This document shows positions 1-7,848 of a stretch of 64,000 nt of DNA, in pieces. The DNA is from JAVBRD01 sp031548365. Lineage in GTDB: Bacteria; Bacillota; Clostridia; Christensenellales; UBA1750. Numbering within the stretch: position 1 is the first letter of the stretch; every line of letters begins with the position of its first letter. The stretch lies in the NCBI GenBank assembly GCA_031548365.1, contig JAVBRD010000022.1:1-64000 (forward strand), read 5' to 3'. Below the pieces are notes generated by a model. The model was given only the letters and a program-made list of their open reading frames with translations, did not search any database and was not told the DNA's origin. The translations under genes were made by a program, and so were the position numbers.

Positions 1-635
1 GACATGTCGTGGGTGATAAACATATAAGCCAGTCCCAGATCGCGCTGAAGATCCATAAGCAGATTGAGGATTTGGGCCTGAATCGATACGTCAAGGGCAC
101 TGACCGGCTCGTCACACACGATAAACTTGGGGTCGACGGCCAGTGCCCGGGCGATGCCGACACGCTGACGCATTCCTCCCGAAATCTCATGGGGGAAACA
201 GGCGGCAAACCGTGGGGCAAGACCGACCCTCTCCATGAGCTCATCCACCTTTGTGTAGGTCTCCGACTCAGTTTTGTACATGCGGTTGACCTGCATCGGC
301 TCGGCAATGGACGCTTCGATGGTCATGCGCGGGTTGAGCGAGGAGTAGGGATCCTGGAAAATGATCTGCATTTTGCTTCTGTACGGCAGCATGTTCACGC
401 GGGTGATGTCCGTGTCCTCAAAGAAGATTCGGCCTGACGAGGGCTCAATCAGCCGCAGGATGGTGCGCCCGAGCGTTGTCTTGCCACAGCCGGACTCGCC
501 GACCAACCCGAGTGTCTCGCCGCGTTTGATGGTAAAAGAAACGTCGTCGACCGCCTTGACAACGGCCTTGCTGCGCAGCCCGCGCTTGACGGGGAAATAC
601 TGCTTGATGTTTTTGACCTCAACCAGAGTGCTCAC
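1..635 (-). CDS. oppF: Oligopeptide/dipeptide ABC transporter ATP-binding protein, OppF/DppF type (partial)
   Basis: This is the second ATPase of a peptide importer; it hydrolyses ATP on the cytoplasmic face of the OppBC channel. The frame stays open to the window edge, so the C-terminus is missing. About 211 codons are visible. They contain Walker A (GESGCGKTT), a Q-loop (QDPYSSLNP), the signature ISGGMRQRVGIARAL, Walker B (FIVCDEPVSALD) and the H-loop (FITHD). The GTG start at 633-635 overlaps the stop of the upstream oppD, which implies translational coupling. It is the last visible gene of the minus-strand operon that starts near 3770. Family assignment is firm; peptide rather than nickel or sugar specificity is inferred. 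Confidence 0.9.
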   Translation of the reverse strand, partial: MSTLVEVKNIKQYFPVKRGLRSKAVVKAVDDVSFTIKRGETLGLVGESGCGKTTLGRTILRLIEPSSGRIFFEDTDITRVNMLPYRSKMQIIFQDPYSSLNPRMTIEASIAEPMQVNRMYKTESETYTKVDELMERVGLAPRFAACFPHEISGGMRQRVGIARALAVDPKFIVCDEPVSALDVSIQAQILNLLMDLQRDLGLAYMFITHDM

Positions 636-1621
636 GCGGTCGCCCCCTTTTCCTTGGCGCACAGCCAGCACGTGGAAGTGTGGCCATCACCGATCTCAAC
701 TTCGGGCGGGCGCTCACGAAGGCATATTTTCATGCAGTCATTACAGCGCGGTGCGAACGCGCAGCCGGCGGGCAGGCATAAAAGGTCGACAGGCGTGCCC
801 TCAATGGGGTGGAGGCGGGCGCGCTCATCGTCGTCCAGCCGAGGCAGGCACGCGAGCAATCCGCGCGTGTACGGGTGCGACGGGCTGTAAAATATGTCGT
901 TGATGCTGCCGCGCTCAACGATGCGTCCCGCGTACATCACGACCACCTTGTCGCACAAATCGGACACGATGCCAAGATCGTGCGTGATCAGGATGATCGC
1001 CGCGTTGATCTGCTGCTTTAAGTCCTTCATGAGCTGAAGAATCTGCGCCTGAATCGTCACGTCAAGCGCGGTGGTCGGCTCGTCTGCGATGAGGAGCTTG
1101 GGTTGGCAGGAGAGCGCCATCGCGATCATCGCGCGCTGGCGCATGCCGCCGGAGAATTCAAACGGATACTGCTCCGCGCGTCGGTCCGGGTTTGGGATGC
1201 CCACCGTTTCCAGCATTTTTACCGCGTGGTTCCATGCCGCCTCACCGTCCATTTTTAGGTGAAGCTTCCCGACCTCGGAGAGCTGATTGCCAATGGTGAA
1301 CACGGGGTTGAGGCTGGTCATGGGATCCTGATAGATCATGGCGATGTCACGCCCGCGGATTTTCCGCATCTCGCGGCGCGTGAGATGAGTGATGTCGCGC
1401 CCGTTAAATGTGATGCTTCCGGAGACGATTCGGCCCGACTCGGCCAAGAGACCCATCATCGCGCCAACGGACACGCTCTTGCCCGAACCCGATTCGCCCA
1501 CGATGCCCAGCACCTCGCCGGGTCGCAAATCATAGGAAATGCCGCCGACAGCCTTGACCTCGCCGGCCTGCGTGAAGAAGGAGACGCCGAGGTCTTTGAT
1601 CTCAAGTATGTTTTGACTCAT
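632..1621 (-). CDS. oppD: Oligopeptide/dipeptide ABC transporter ATP-binding protein, OppD/DppD type
   Basis: ATPase subunit of a peptide importer, 329 aa, the usual length. It has Walker A (GESGSGKS), Q-loop (YQDPMTSLNP), signature (FSGGMRQRAMIAMAL), Walker B (LLIADEPTTALD) and H-loop (ITHDLG). The C-terminal oligo_HPY-type extension carries the cysteine cluster typical of OppD/DppD (CAFAPRCNDCMKICLRER). It follows oppC by 12 bp and overlaps oppF by 4 bp. No solute-binding protein is present upstream in this operon, so it either lies beyond the left edge or elsewhere. Confidence 0.93.
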   Translation of the reverse strand: MSQNILEIKDLGVSFFTQAGEVKAVGGISYDLRPGEVLGIVGESGSGKSVSVGAMMGLLAESGRIVSGSITFNGRDITHLTRREMRKIRGRDIAMIYQDPMTSLNPVFTIGNQLSEVGKLHLKMDGEAAWNHAVKMLETVGIPNPDRRAEQYPFEFSGGMRQRAMIAMALSCQPKLLIADEPTTALDVTIQAQILQLMKDLKQQINAAIILITHDLGIVSDLCDKVVVMYAGRIVERGSINDIFYSPSHPYTRGLLACLPRLDDDERARLHPIEGTPVDLLCLPAGCAFAPRCNDCMKICLRERPPEVEIGDGHTSTCWLCAKEKGATA

Positions 1622-1633
1622 GTGCGGCCCCCC

Positions 1634-2653
1634 TTAACCGTTGCGCAGGCGCGGGTCGAGCGCGTCGCGCAGACCGTCACCAAACTGATTGAACGCGAGG
1701 ATGATCAGCGATATCGCCACAGCGGGCGAAACGAGCAGGTACGGATAGGAATAAATGGAGTTGATCGCGTCGCTCGCCAGGGAACCCAGTGAGGCCATGG
1801 GAGCGGAAATGCCCAGACCGATGAAACTTAAGAAGCTCTCGGTGAAAATGGCTGAGGGGATTTGAAGCATGGTGGTCACCACGATCGGTCCGATGCAGTT
1901 GGGCAAGAGATGGCGAAGGATGATGCTGCGCGAGGATGCGCCAAACGCGCGCGCGGCTGTGATGTACTCAAGATTTCGCAACGAGAGAATCTGTCCTCGC
2001 ACAATGCGCGCCATGCCCACCCAGTACAAAAGCCCGAATGTGACGAAGATGGAGAGCAGTCCAGGCGCGTAGCTCGCCATGTGTTTGATAGACTCGTGAT
2101 TTTGAAAGAACACCTTGATGGGATCCTTGACCACAACGGAGAGAAGGATGACGATGAGAATGGTCGGGACGGCGTAGAGGATTTCGCAGATGCGCATCAT
2201 GATGTTGTCCACCCAGCCGCCGAAGAAACCCGAAATCGCGCCATACATCGTGCCGATCAAAAGGATGATGACGCTCGCGATGATGCCGATCGCAAGAGAG
2301 ATCCGCGTACCCACCAACACGCGTACAAGCATATCGCGCCCAAGCTGATCGGTGCCGAGCGGGTGCTCGAACGAAGGCCGCTGAAACTCATGCCCGCGTG
2401 TCTGTTGATCAAACTGGTACGGCAGAACGAGCGGGCCAAAGATGGCGGCGAGCGCGATGATGACGACGAGGATGAGCGATACCATCGCCACCTTGTTTTG
2501 TCGAAAACGCCGCATGGCGTCTTTCCAGTACGTCACGGATTCGCGCATGCGCGCAATTTGCTCGCGTTCGGACGGGTCCGCCGGCAAAAAATCGGCGTCG
2601 GTCAACCGCACCTGCATGGATAGGGGATTGTTTGTCATTTTTTGGTCCATCAT
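1634..2653 (-). CDS. oppC: Oligopeptide ABC transporter permease, OppC/DppC type
   Basis: Inner-membrane permease of the importer, about 339 aa. It has a cytoplasmic N-terminal stretch, a first membrane helix (around VAMVSLILVVIIALAAI), the large extracytoplasmic loop ending HPLGTDQLGRD and the BPD_transp_1 block with the EAA-like loop (ITAARAFGASSRSIILRHLLPN). An in-frame ATG further upstream at 2689 exists. The ATG at 2653 is preferred because AGGGGGAG lies just upstream and it follows the oppB stop directly. It sits between oppB and oppD in the operon. Confidence 0.92.
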   Translation of the reverse strand: MMDQKMTNNPLSMQVRLTDADFLPADPSEREQIARMRESVTYWKDAMRRFRQNKVAMVSLILVVIIALAAIFGPLVLPYQFDQQTRGHEFQRPSFEHPLGTDQLGRDMLVRVLVGTRISLAIGIIASVIILLIGTMYGAISGFFGGWVDNIMMRICEILYAVPTILIVILLSVVVKDPIKVFFQNHESIKHMASYAPGLLSIFVTFGLLYWVGMARIVRGQILSLRNLEYITAARAFGASSRSIILRHLLPNCIGPIVVTTMLQIPSAIFTESFLSFIGLGISAPMASLGSLASDAINSIYSYPYLLVSPAVAISLIILAFNQFGDGLRDALDPRLRNG

Positions 2654-2663
2654 TGCACTCCCC

Positions 2664-3770
2664 CTAATCCATTTGTATTCGCGGATCAATCAGGCCGTAA
2701 AGAACGTCGACGATCAGGTTCATCATGATGACCAGAGCCGCCAGGAAAATGGTGGTGCCCATGATGACCGGATAGTCGCGGTTGGTGATGGAACTGATGA
2801 AGTAGCTGCCCAGCCCGGGGATCGTGAATATTTTCTCGACGACAAAACCGCCCGTGAGTATGCCGGCCGTCAGCGGCCCCAGATATGTCACCACGGGCTG
2901 TATTGAATTGCGCAGCGCGTGCTTGAAGATGACCATGAAGTCGGAAAGGCCTTTGGCGCGCGCTGTGCGCACGTAGTCCTGACCGATGACATCGAGCATA
3001 GAGGAACGCATCAGACGCGTGATGAAGCTCATGGAGTAAAACGCGAGGGCAAATGCGGGGAGGATGTATTGCTTGGGTTCGGCGAGCTTGCTGATTGTGG
3101 GCACCCATCCGAGCTGTATGGCGAAGATGATGAGCGTAACGGTGGCGACGACAAAGCTCGGCACCGCAATGCCCAGCGTCGCCACGAACATGAGCGCGCG
3201 ATCGACGATCTTGCCGCGGTTGAGCGCGGCGACACAGCCCATCGGTATGCCAAGCCCGACCGAGATGCACAGCGCGACCACGCCGAGGCGTGCGGACGTC
3301 GGGAATTTTTCTGATATAATGTCCATGACGGACAGCCCGATGCGCGTATACGACGGGCCTAAGTCGAACACCAGCCGGTTCCACGCGCCCGCGAGAGCGA
3401 GGATCACGCACGCAAATGTCGTCAGACGCATGGTTTTTCGGGCTTGGCGTGAAAGCTTCATTTTATTCATGCCCACAATCATCGCGGCAGCGCTGACGCT
3501 GGCGATGAGCGCCAGGGCATCGGTGAAGTGAAGGGCGGTCGTTGTGTCCAGACGGATCATATGGCCGAAATAGTTCGCGTATTGCTCAATCAGCGGCTTG
3601 TCAAGCCCGTATTTCGCTTGCACCAGTGCGGCGATCTCCGGTTTCGTCCGCTCGCTTAGGAACGGGCCGCCGGGGACCGCGTGCATCAGGAAGAAGGTTG
3701 CGGTTGCCACGACGAAAAGCGTGAACAACGCTGAAAAGACGCGCTTGATCAGGAATTTGCCCAAATCCAT
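2664..3770 (-). CDS. oppB: Oligopeptide ABC transporter permease, OppB/DppB type, with an inserted two-helix segment
   Basis: First gene of the importer operon, 368 aa, longer than the roughly 310-340 aa usual for OppB. The N-terminal helix (KRVFSALFTLFVVATATFFL), the HAVPGGPF motif and the C-terminal permease block (RTARAKGLSDFMVIFKHALRN) are typical. Between IRLD (near residue 75) and DLGPSYTRIG (near 137), normally adjacent, lies an extra stretch of about 55 residues with two hydrophobic segments. GGAGGG directly abuts the ATG; the TTG codon 3 is six bases from it, so the true start could be two codons later. A good promoter lies upstream (3811-3839). Confidence 0.88.
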   Translation of the reverse strand: MDLGKFLIKRVFSALFTLFVVATATFFLMHAVPGGPFLSERTKPEIAALVQAKYGLDKPLIEQYANYFGHMIRLDTTTALHFTDALALIASVSAAAMIVGMNKMKLSRQARKTMRLTTFACVILALAGAWNRLVFDLGPSYTRIGLSVMDIISEKFPTSARLGVVALCISVGLGIPMGCVAALNRGKIVDRALMFVATLGIAVPSFVVATVTLIIFAIQLGWVPTISKLAEPKQYILPAFALAFYSMSFITRLMRSSMLDVIGQDYVRTARAKGLSDFMVIFKHALRNSIQPVVTYLGPLTAGILTGGFVVEKIFTIPGLGSYFISSITNRDYPVIMGTTIFLAALVIMMNLIVDVLYGLIDPRIQMD

Positions 3771-3810
3771 CCCTCCACGATGTCGGCCTTACACACCAAG
3801 GTTAAACGAT

Positions 3811-3839
3811 ATGATATCATATAGACGAGTGAAATGCAA
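3811..3839 (-). promoter_or_regulatory. Sigma-A-type promoter of the opp operon
   Basis: On the minus strand TTGCAT (3834-3839) and TATCAT (3811-3816) are separated by exactly 17 bp, about 40 bases upstream of oppB. This is a consensus-like housekeeping promoter; assignment is by sequence only. Confidence 0.6.
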
Positions 3840-3914
3840 TTTCGGAGGGCGCGTCTTTCGCATCACGATCATGGGCGTTACCTCCCCGAAAACGTGTCCG
3901 GAAGCGAAAAACGG

Positions 3915-3943
3915 GCCTGCGCGGAGGGTGATCCCGCGCAGGC
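3915..3943 (-). terminator. Rho-independent terminator after the vWA-like gene
   Basis: A perfect 10-bp stem, GCCTGCGCGG (3915-3924) with CCGCGCAGGC (3934-3943), has a 9-nt loop. On the minus strand it is followed within a few bases by TTTTT. It lies downstream of the gene ending at 4044 and before the opp promoter, so it separates the two minus-strand operons. Confidence 0.7.
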
Positions 3944-4043
3944 TTTGTCTGCTTTGATTCCTCTCGAAGGCTGACGCCGTTGTTCGGGCGGGTGTGCGCA
4001 TTACATGCGTTTTACCGAAACCCACACCTTGCTCAGCGGATGC

Positions 4044-4682
4044 CTAAGCTTGCACTTTGAGCGCCCGTTTCGTCTTTTTCGCGGTGGCAGGAACTTCACG
4101 CTCTTTTGGGACCATGCCGGTGATTTCAAGGATGGCGTCGGCCAGGTCGTCAAACGCGGACGGGACGCCTCCGCCTTGCTCTTTGAATCCAACGGCGCGA
4201 ACGCCGACCTGTTCCGCGAAAGACAGCACGTCGTTGGAGGGCGAAAACACCTGAATGTCCCACTTGTACACATCGCGCTGGTGTGAGAAACGTTCGGCAA
4301 CACTCGAGGCCATGTCCATGTCTTCTGAAGCACCGAGAGAAAGAATGGCGAGAATTACTTTTTCAGGCCGTTCGCACTCATCACATTCGGCGAAACGTCG
4401 GCCGACGTCGTCGATCGCGAACGCGATAGCCCCAAACAGCGTTGCTTCGCCAGAAAATGGAAAGGAACGCCGCGTGAAAGGCCGGATGCTGGTGACTGGC
4501 GCAAATGTACAGAGCGTCTTTGTCGGTCCCCCGAACGCGAACAAGGAGAGGTGAACCTCGCCCGCTGCTTGCTTGAGCGAGGACACGCACGCATTGAGCC
4601 CCTGGGTCACCTTGAGCTCAAGCCCGGAGGCGAGATGTGAGGTGTCAATGACCAAAATGACGTGATATAAACATTCCTTCAT
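4044..4682 (-). CDS. von Willebrand factor A-like domain protein (YegL/TerY-like)
   Basis: A 212-aa soluble protein with a vWA-like fold signature: beta-strand plus metal-site start (VILVIDTSHLASG), a middle threonine motif (GEATLFGAIAFAIDD) and a later strand VILAILSLGASED. In the canonical MIDAS the first motif is DxSxS. Here the third position is Leu (D13-T-S15-H-L17), so metal binding may be altered. The C-terminal tail is Lys-rich. The start at 4682 is used because it follows the lplA stop by 16 bp and has an AGAAGGG upstream. It is the third gene of murI-lplA-vWA. The function is unknown; many small cytosolic vWA proteins act in stress or complex-assembly roles. Confidence 0.6.
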   Translation of the reverse strand: MKECLYHVILVIDTSHLASGLELKVTQGLNACVSSLKQAAGEVHLSLFAFGGPTKTLCTFAPVTSIRPFTRRSFPFSGEATLFGAIAFAIDDVGRRFAECDECERPEKVILAILSLGASEDMDMASSVAERFSHQRDVYKWDIQVFSPSNDVLSFAEQVGVRAVGFKEQGGGVPSAFDDLADAILEITGMVPKEREVPATAKKTKRALKVQA

Positions 4683-4698
4683 AGCAAACCCTTCTTTC

Positions 4699-5691
4699 TC
4701 AGTCGAAAAGATGCTCCACAACCGCTTGTGCGACTTTTACGCGGTCAAAGCCGAGTCCTGGAACGACCGTAATACCGTGCGCGCGCTCGCGCAACGCATC
4801 TGGGGTGTATGGGGCGCGTGTCAGCGCGCTCTCAAGCCTTGTCACCGCGTCGGCGTCGAGCGCGTCAGACTCCGCCTTGCACGCGCAAATGATTCCGTTC
4901 TCTATGCGCATGGACAACCGCAAAAAGCCAAATGGAAACTGGGCATCAAACGTAGTATCGAGCCGCGGGCTTTCGCCCAAACGCCAAGCGTCGGACGCCT
5001 GCTCGCGCGCGAGGCGCGCGACGGTCTCTCGGTCTGCGATAGATAACGCGTCGACGCGCTCGCCGTGGCCGTACTCGCGGAAAAAAGAGGTTTCAATCAC
5101 TTCGCAGAGCATGCCCATACTCAGCTGCGGCAAATAGTCAGTCAAGCTACCGACACGCGCCGCGACGGATGGGATGCCTTTTGATGCGTACTTGTGCTGG
5201 CGCGGCGTCAGATAGCGCGCGATGTTTTCTCTGTTCGCCCGAAGGAGCAGTGTGCCGTGGTGCAGAGAACGACCGTTTGTGTGCGCGAATGCTTGTCCTG
5301 AGCATTTCTTGCCGTCAGGCAGGAGGATGTCGTTCCGTCCGCCGGGCGCGATGTCAAGCCCGAGCGAATGGAGTGCGTCGGCGAGTACGCGCACGTTGCG
5401 GGCGGTGTCGAGCCGGTCCTGTGAGGAAAAAAACGAGAAGTTGAGGTTGCCTTCGTCGTGATACACCGCGCCCCCGCCCGATATCCGGCGGGCGAGCTCC
5501 ACGCCCTCGCTTTGGAGCAGGGGTACACGGCACTCGCTCCACGCGCTTTGGTTGCGGCCGATGACGACCGCGTTCTTGTTTTGCCAGAGCATCAGCCCGA
5601 TGTCGCATGGTGGGGATTGAGCCATGAGCGTCCGCTCTAGCGCGAGGTTTTCGTGCGCGCATCGCCCTGGCCATATGATGAATGTTGGTAT
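4699..5691 (-). CDS. lplA: Lipoate-protein ligase A, apparently initiated at ATA
   Basis: Attaches free lipoate to E2/GcvH lysines. The 330-aa frame shows the LplA core: LWQNKNAVVIGRNQ, the RRISGGGAVYHDEGNLNFSF motif, KKCSGQAF, HGTLLL and the SKGIPSVAARVGSL lysine segment. The first ATG in frame is at 5625, which has no Shine-Dalgarno and would delete the conserved N-terminal strand and NLALE helix. These are encoded upstream in the same frame (TFIIWP...HENLALERTLMAQ). That upstream stretch has no ATG, GTG or TTG. An AGGAGG lies six bases before an ATA codon at 5689-5691, which aligns with the family's normal start. It follows murI by 14 bp. Confidence 0.88.
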   Translation of the reverse strand: MPTFIIWPGRCAHENLALERTLMAQSPPCDIGLMLWQNKNAVVIGRNQSAWSECRVPLLQSEGVELARRISGGGAVYHDEGNLNFSFFSSQDRLDTARNVRVLADALHSLGLDIAPGGRNDILLPDGKKCSGQAFAHTNGRSLHHGTLLLRANRENIARYLTPRQHKYASKGIPSVAARVGSLTDYLPQLSMGMLCEVIETSFFREYGHGERVDALSIADRETVARLAREQASDAWRLGESPRLDTTFDAQFPFGFLRLSMRIENGIICACKAESDALDADAVTRLESALTRAPYTPDALRERAHGITVVPGLGFDRVKVAQAVVEHLFD

Positions 5692-5705
5692 GGTCTTCCT
5701 CCTTT

Positions 5706-6458
5706 TTAGCGGTTCAGAAGTTCGCGAAACAGCGGCTCAAACCGCGCGGGCTCCCCTGAGGTCATGAAACGCACGCTTCCGGTACCGCAGGCTGTCCGCA
5801 GCCCCCGTTCGGCGAGTACGCGGCCCATCTGAGCGACGGTGCCCGCGTTGCCATCCAAAATGGCGGTCTTTCCGCGAAAAAAGCGTGAAATTTCCTCTTT
5901 GAGGAACACGAAATGCGTACAACCGAGCACCACGGCGTCCACGGGTTCGCTCAAATAGGGGGACAGCCTTTTCGCGAGTGTATCGCGGACGGCATCGCCC
6001 GCCGTCAGACCTTTTTCGACGAGCACAACCAGTTCGGGGAAGGGCACGCACTTCGCACCCTCGCCGTACCGCGCCATGAGCTGGGCAAACTTCGGGAGTG
6101 CGAGCGTGGCGCGCGTTGCGAGAACCAGCACGCGCCCGCCATGCCGGAGTTGCTGTGCGGGTTTGAGCGCGGGCTCCATACCGATGACAGGCAGGCCCAC
6201 GCGCTCTCGCAACGCTGCGGTCATCACGCTCGACGCGGTGTTGCACGCGATCACCAGCGCCTTGATCCCCTCGCGCTTCAGCGTTTCGATGCTCGCGAGC
6301 GTAAGAGACAGGATGTCTTCGGGCGCTCGCTCGCCATACGGCGCGTTGCCGTTGTCGCCATAGTATACATAGTTTTCTGTCGGAAAGAGCGCGATGGCTT
6401 CCTTCAGCACGCTCGCGCCGCCCAGTCCGCTGTCGAAGAATCCGATCGGGGACTCCAT
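5706..6458 (-). CDS. murI: Glutamate racemase
   Basis: Makes D-glutamate for peptidoglycan. It has 250 aa with all family landmarks: IGFFDSGLGG at the N-terminus (catalytic Asp9 region), YYGDNGNAPYG, the first catalytic cysteine in IACNTAS (C72) and the second in LGCTHF (C180). The ATG at 6458 is preceded by AAAGGAT at good spacing. It is first gene of the murI-lplA-vWA unit and diverges from ilvE. The family call is firm. Confidence 0.96.
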   Translation of the reverse strand: MESPIGFFDSGLGGASVLKEAIALFPTENYVYYGDNGNAPYGERAPEDILSLTLASIETLKREGIKALVIACNTASSVMTAALRERVGLPVIGMEPALKPAQQLRHGGRVLVLATRATLALPKFAQLMARYGEGAKCVPFPELVVLVEKGLTAGDAVRDTLAKRLSPYLSEPVDAVVLGCTHFVFLKEEISRFFRGKTAILDGNAGTVAQMGRVLAERGLRTACGTGSVRFMTSGEPARFEPLFRELLNR

Positions 6459-6488
6459 GTCTTAATCCTTTCGCGCTTTGTTTTCTTT

Positions 6489-6517
6489 ATTTTATCAAAT
6501 CAAGAGAGAAATGGCAA
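6489..6517 (-). promoter_or_regulatory. Sigma-A-type promoter of murI-lplA-vWA
   Basis: On the minus strand TTGCCA (6512-6517) and TAAAAT (6489-6494) are separated by 17 bp, about 30 bases before the murI ATG. Confidence 0.6.
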
Positions 6518-6549
6518 TGTACCTCGCTGAAGCGTGCTCGCAAAAAACG

Positions 6550-6578
6550 TTGACTCGGCGACTCTGAAGCGTTATTAT
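6550..6578 (+). promoter_or_regulatory. Sigma-A-type promoter of ilvE
   Basis: TTGACT (6550-6555) and TATTAT (6573-6578) are separated by 17 bp, 32 bases before the ilvE start. It diverges from the murI promoter. Confidence 0.65.
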
Positions 6579-6610
6579 AGGAAAAATGTAGTATGGTCAG
6601 GAGGGTTCTC

Positions 6611-7675
6611 ATGGAAATCATGGTGAGTAAGAACGCTTCTCCTGCGCAGAAGCCGCAGGACGAATCCAATCTGGGCTTTGGTAAGCTGTTCACCGACCAC
6701 ATGTTCATTATGGACTATGACGAGGGCCAAGGCTGGCACAGCCCGCGCGTAACACCGCGCGTCCCGTTTGTTCTTGATCCCGCGACAAGTGTCTTCCACT
6801 ATGGACAGGCGATCTTTGAGGGCCTTAAAGCCTATCGCGACGAAAACGACAACGTCCGACTGTTTCGCCCGATGGAGAACATCAAGCGCATGAACCGCTC
6901 GGCGGCGCGCATGTGCATACCTGAGATGCCTGAGGATGTCGCGTACGAAGGGCTGAAGCAACTCGTCAAGCTCGACGCCGACTGGGTGCCGCGCGCGGAG
7001 GGCACATCGCTTTACATCCGGCCCACCATCATCGCGGTTGAGCCTGTGCTGGGTGTCAAAGCCGCGAGCAAGTATATCTTTTTCATCATCCTTTCGCCGA
7101 GCGGCGCTTACTATGCCACGGGCCTTGAGCCTGTCAAGATTTATGTTGAGGATGAGTATGTACGCGCCGTGCGGGGCGGCATCGGTTTTACAAAAGCCGC
7201 GGCCAACTACGCAGCTTCCCTCATGGCGGGCGAGGTCGCCAAGAAAAAGGGATTCGCGCAGGTGCTGTGGCTGGATGGCATTGAGCAAAAGTACATCGAG
7301 GAAGTCGGCTCGATGAACATGTTTTTCCTCTTGGATGGTGCGCTCAAGACGCCCGCGCTCAACGGCTCTATCTTGCCCGGTATCACGCGGGACAGCATCC
7401 TCAAGCTTGCGCAGAGCATGGGCATCCCCGCAAGCGAAGAGAGAATCGCGCTCGATGACGTCATTGCCGCTGCCAAGAACGGGAAGATGACCGAGGCGTT
7501 CGGCGCGGGGACGGCGGCGGTCGTGTCGCCGGTGGGCGCGTTCGGTGTGCACGATGAGCTGTACACCGTGGGTGACGGCAAAACGGGCGCCATCGCGAAG
7601 AAATTGTACGACACGCTAACGGGCATCCAGTATGGGCGCTTGCCCGATCCCTTTGGCTGGTCGGTCGTCCTGTAG
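6611..7675 (+). CDS. ilvE: Branched-chain amino acid aminotransferase (class IV PLP)
   Basis: Transfers amino groups between Leu/Ile/Val and 2-oxoglutarate. The 354-aa protein matches the longer BCAT group II. It has FGKLFTDHMF near the N-terminus, FHYGQAIFEGLKAYR, the PLP lysine in GFTKAAANYAASL (about K195), LWLDGIEQKYIEEVGSMN and the C-terminal EAFGAGTAAVVSPVG. The start at 6611 is chosen over 6593 because AGGAGGG ends five bases before it. It is a single-gene unit between its own promoter and the terminator at 7692. Confidence 0.95.
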   Translation: MEIMVSKNASPAQKPQDESNLGFGKLFTDHMFIMDYDEGQGWHSPRVTPRVPFVLDPATSVFHYGQAIFEGLKAYRDENDNVRLFRPMENIKRMNRSAARMCIPEMPEDVAYEGLKQLVKLDADWVPRAEGTSLYIRPTIIAVEPVLGVKAASKYIFFIILSPSGAYYATGLEPVKIYVEDEYVRAVRGGIGFTKAAANYAASLMAGEVAKKKGFAQVLWLDGIEQKYIEEVGSMNMFFLLDGALKTPALNGSILPGITRDSILKLAQSMGIPASEERIALDDVIAAAKNGKMTEAFGAGTAAVVSPVGAFGVHDELYTVGDGKTGAIAKKLYDTLTGIQYGRLPDPFGWSVVL

Positions 7676-7691
7676 AACAGCACCTATACAA

Positions 7692-7723
7692 ACGCCGCAC
7701 GGAAACGTCGCGGCGTTTTGCTT
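7692..7723 (+). terminator. Rho-independent terminator of ilvE
   Basis: ACGCCGC (7692-7698) pairs with GCGGCGT (7710-7716), followed by a T-rich run. It lies 16 bp after the ilvE stop. Confidence 0.75.
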
Positions 7724-7848
7724 TCAGATACCCGGGGTCAGGACAGGCTTGTGTGTGCGTCCCGCGAGCGAACCCGGCGTCATCATCGCTCAGCTTGACA
7801 TATTGCGAACGGATTGGCATGATATAAAGGAGTACTGCAAAGGGGACG

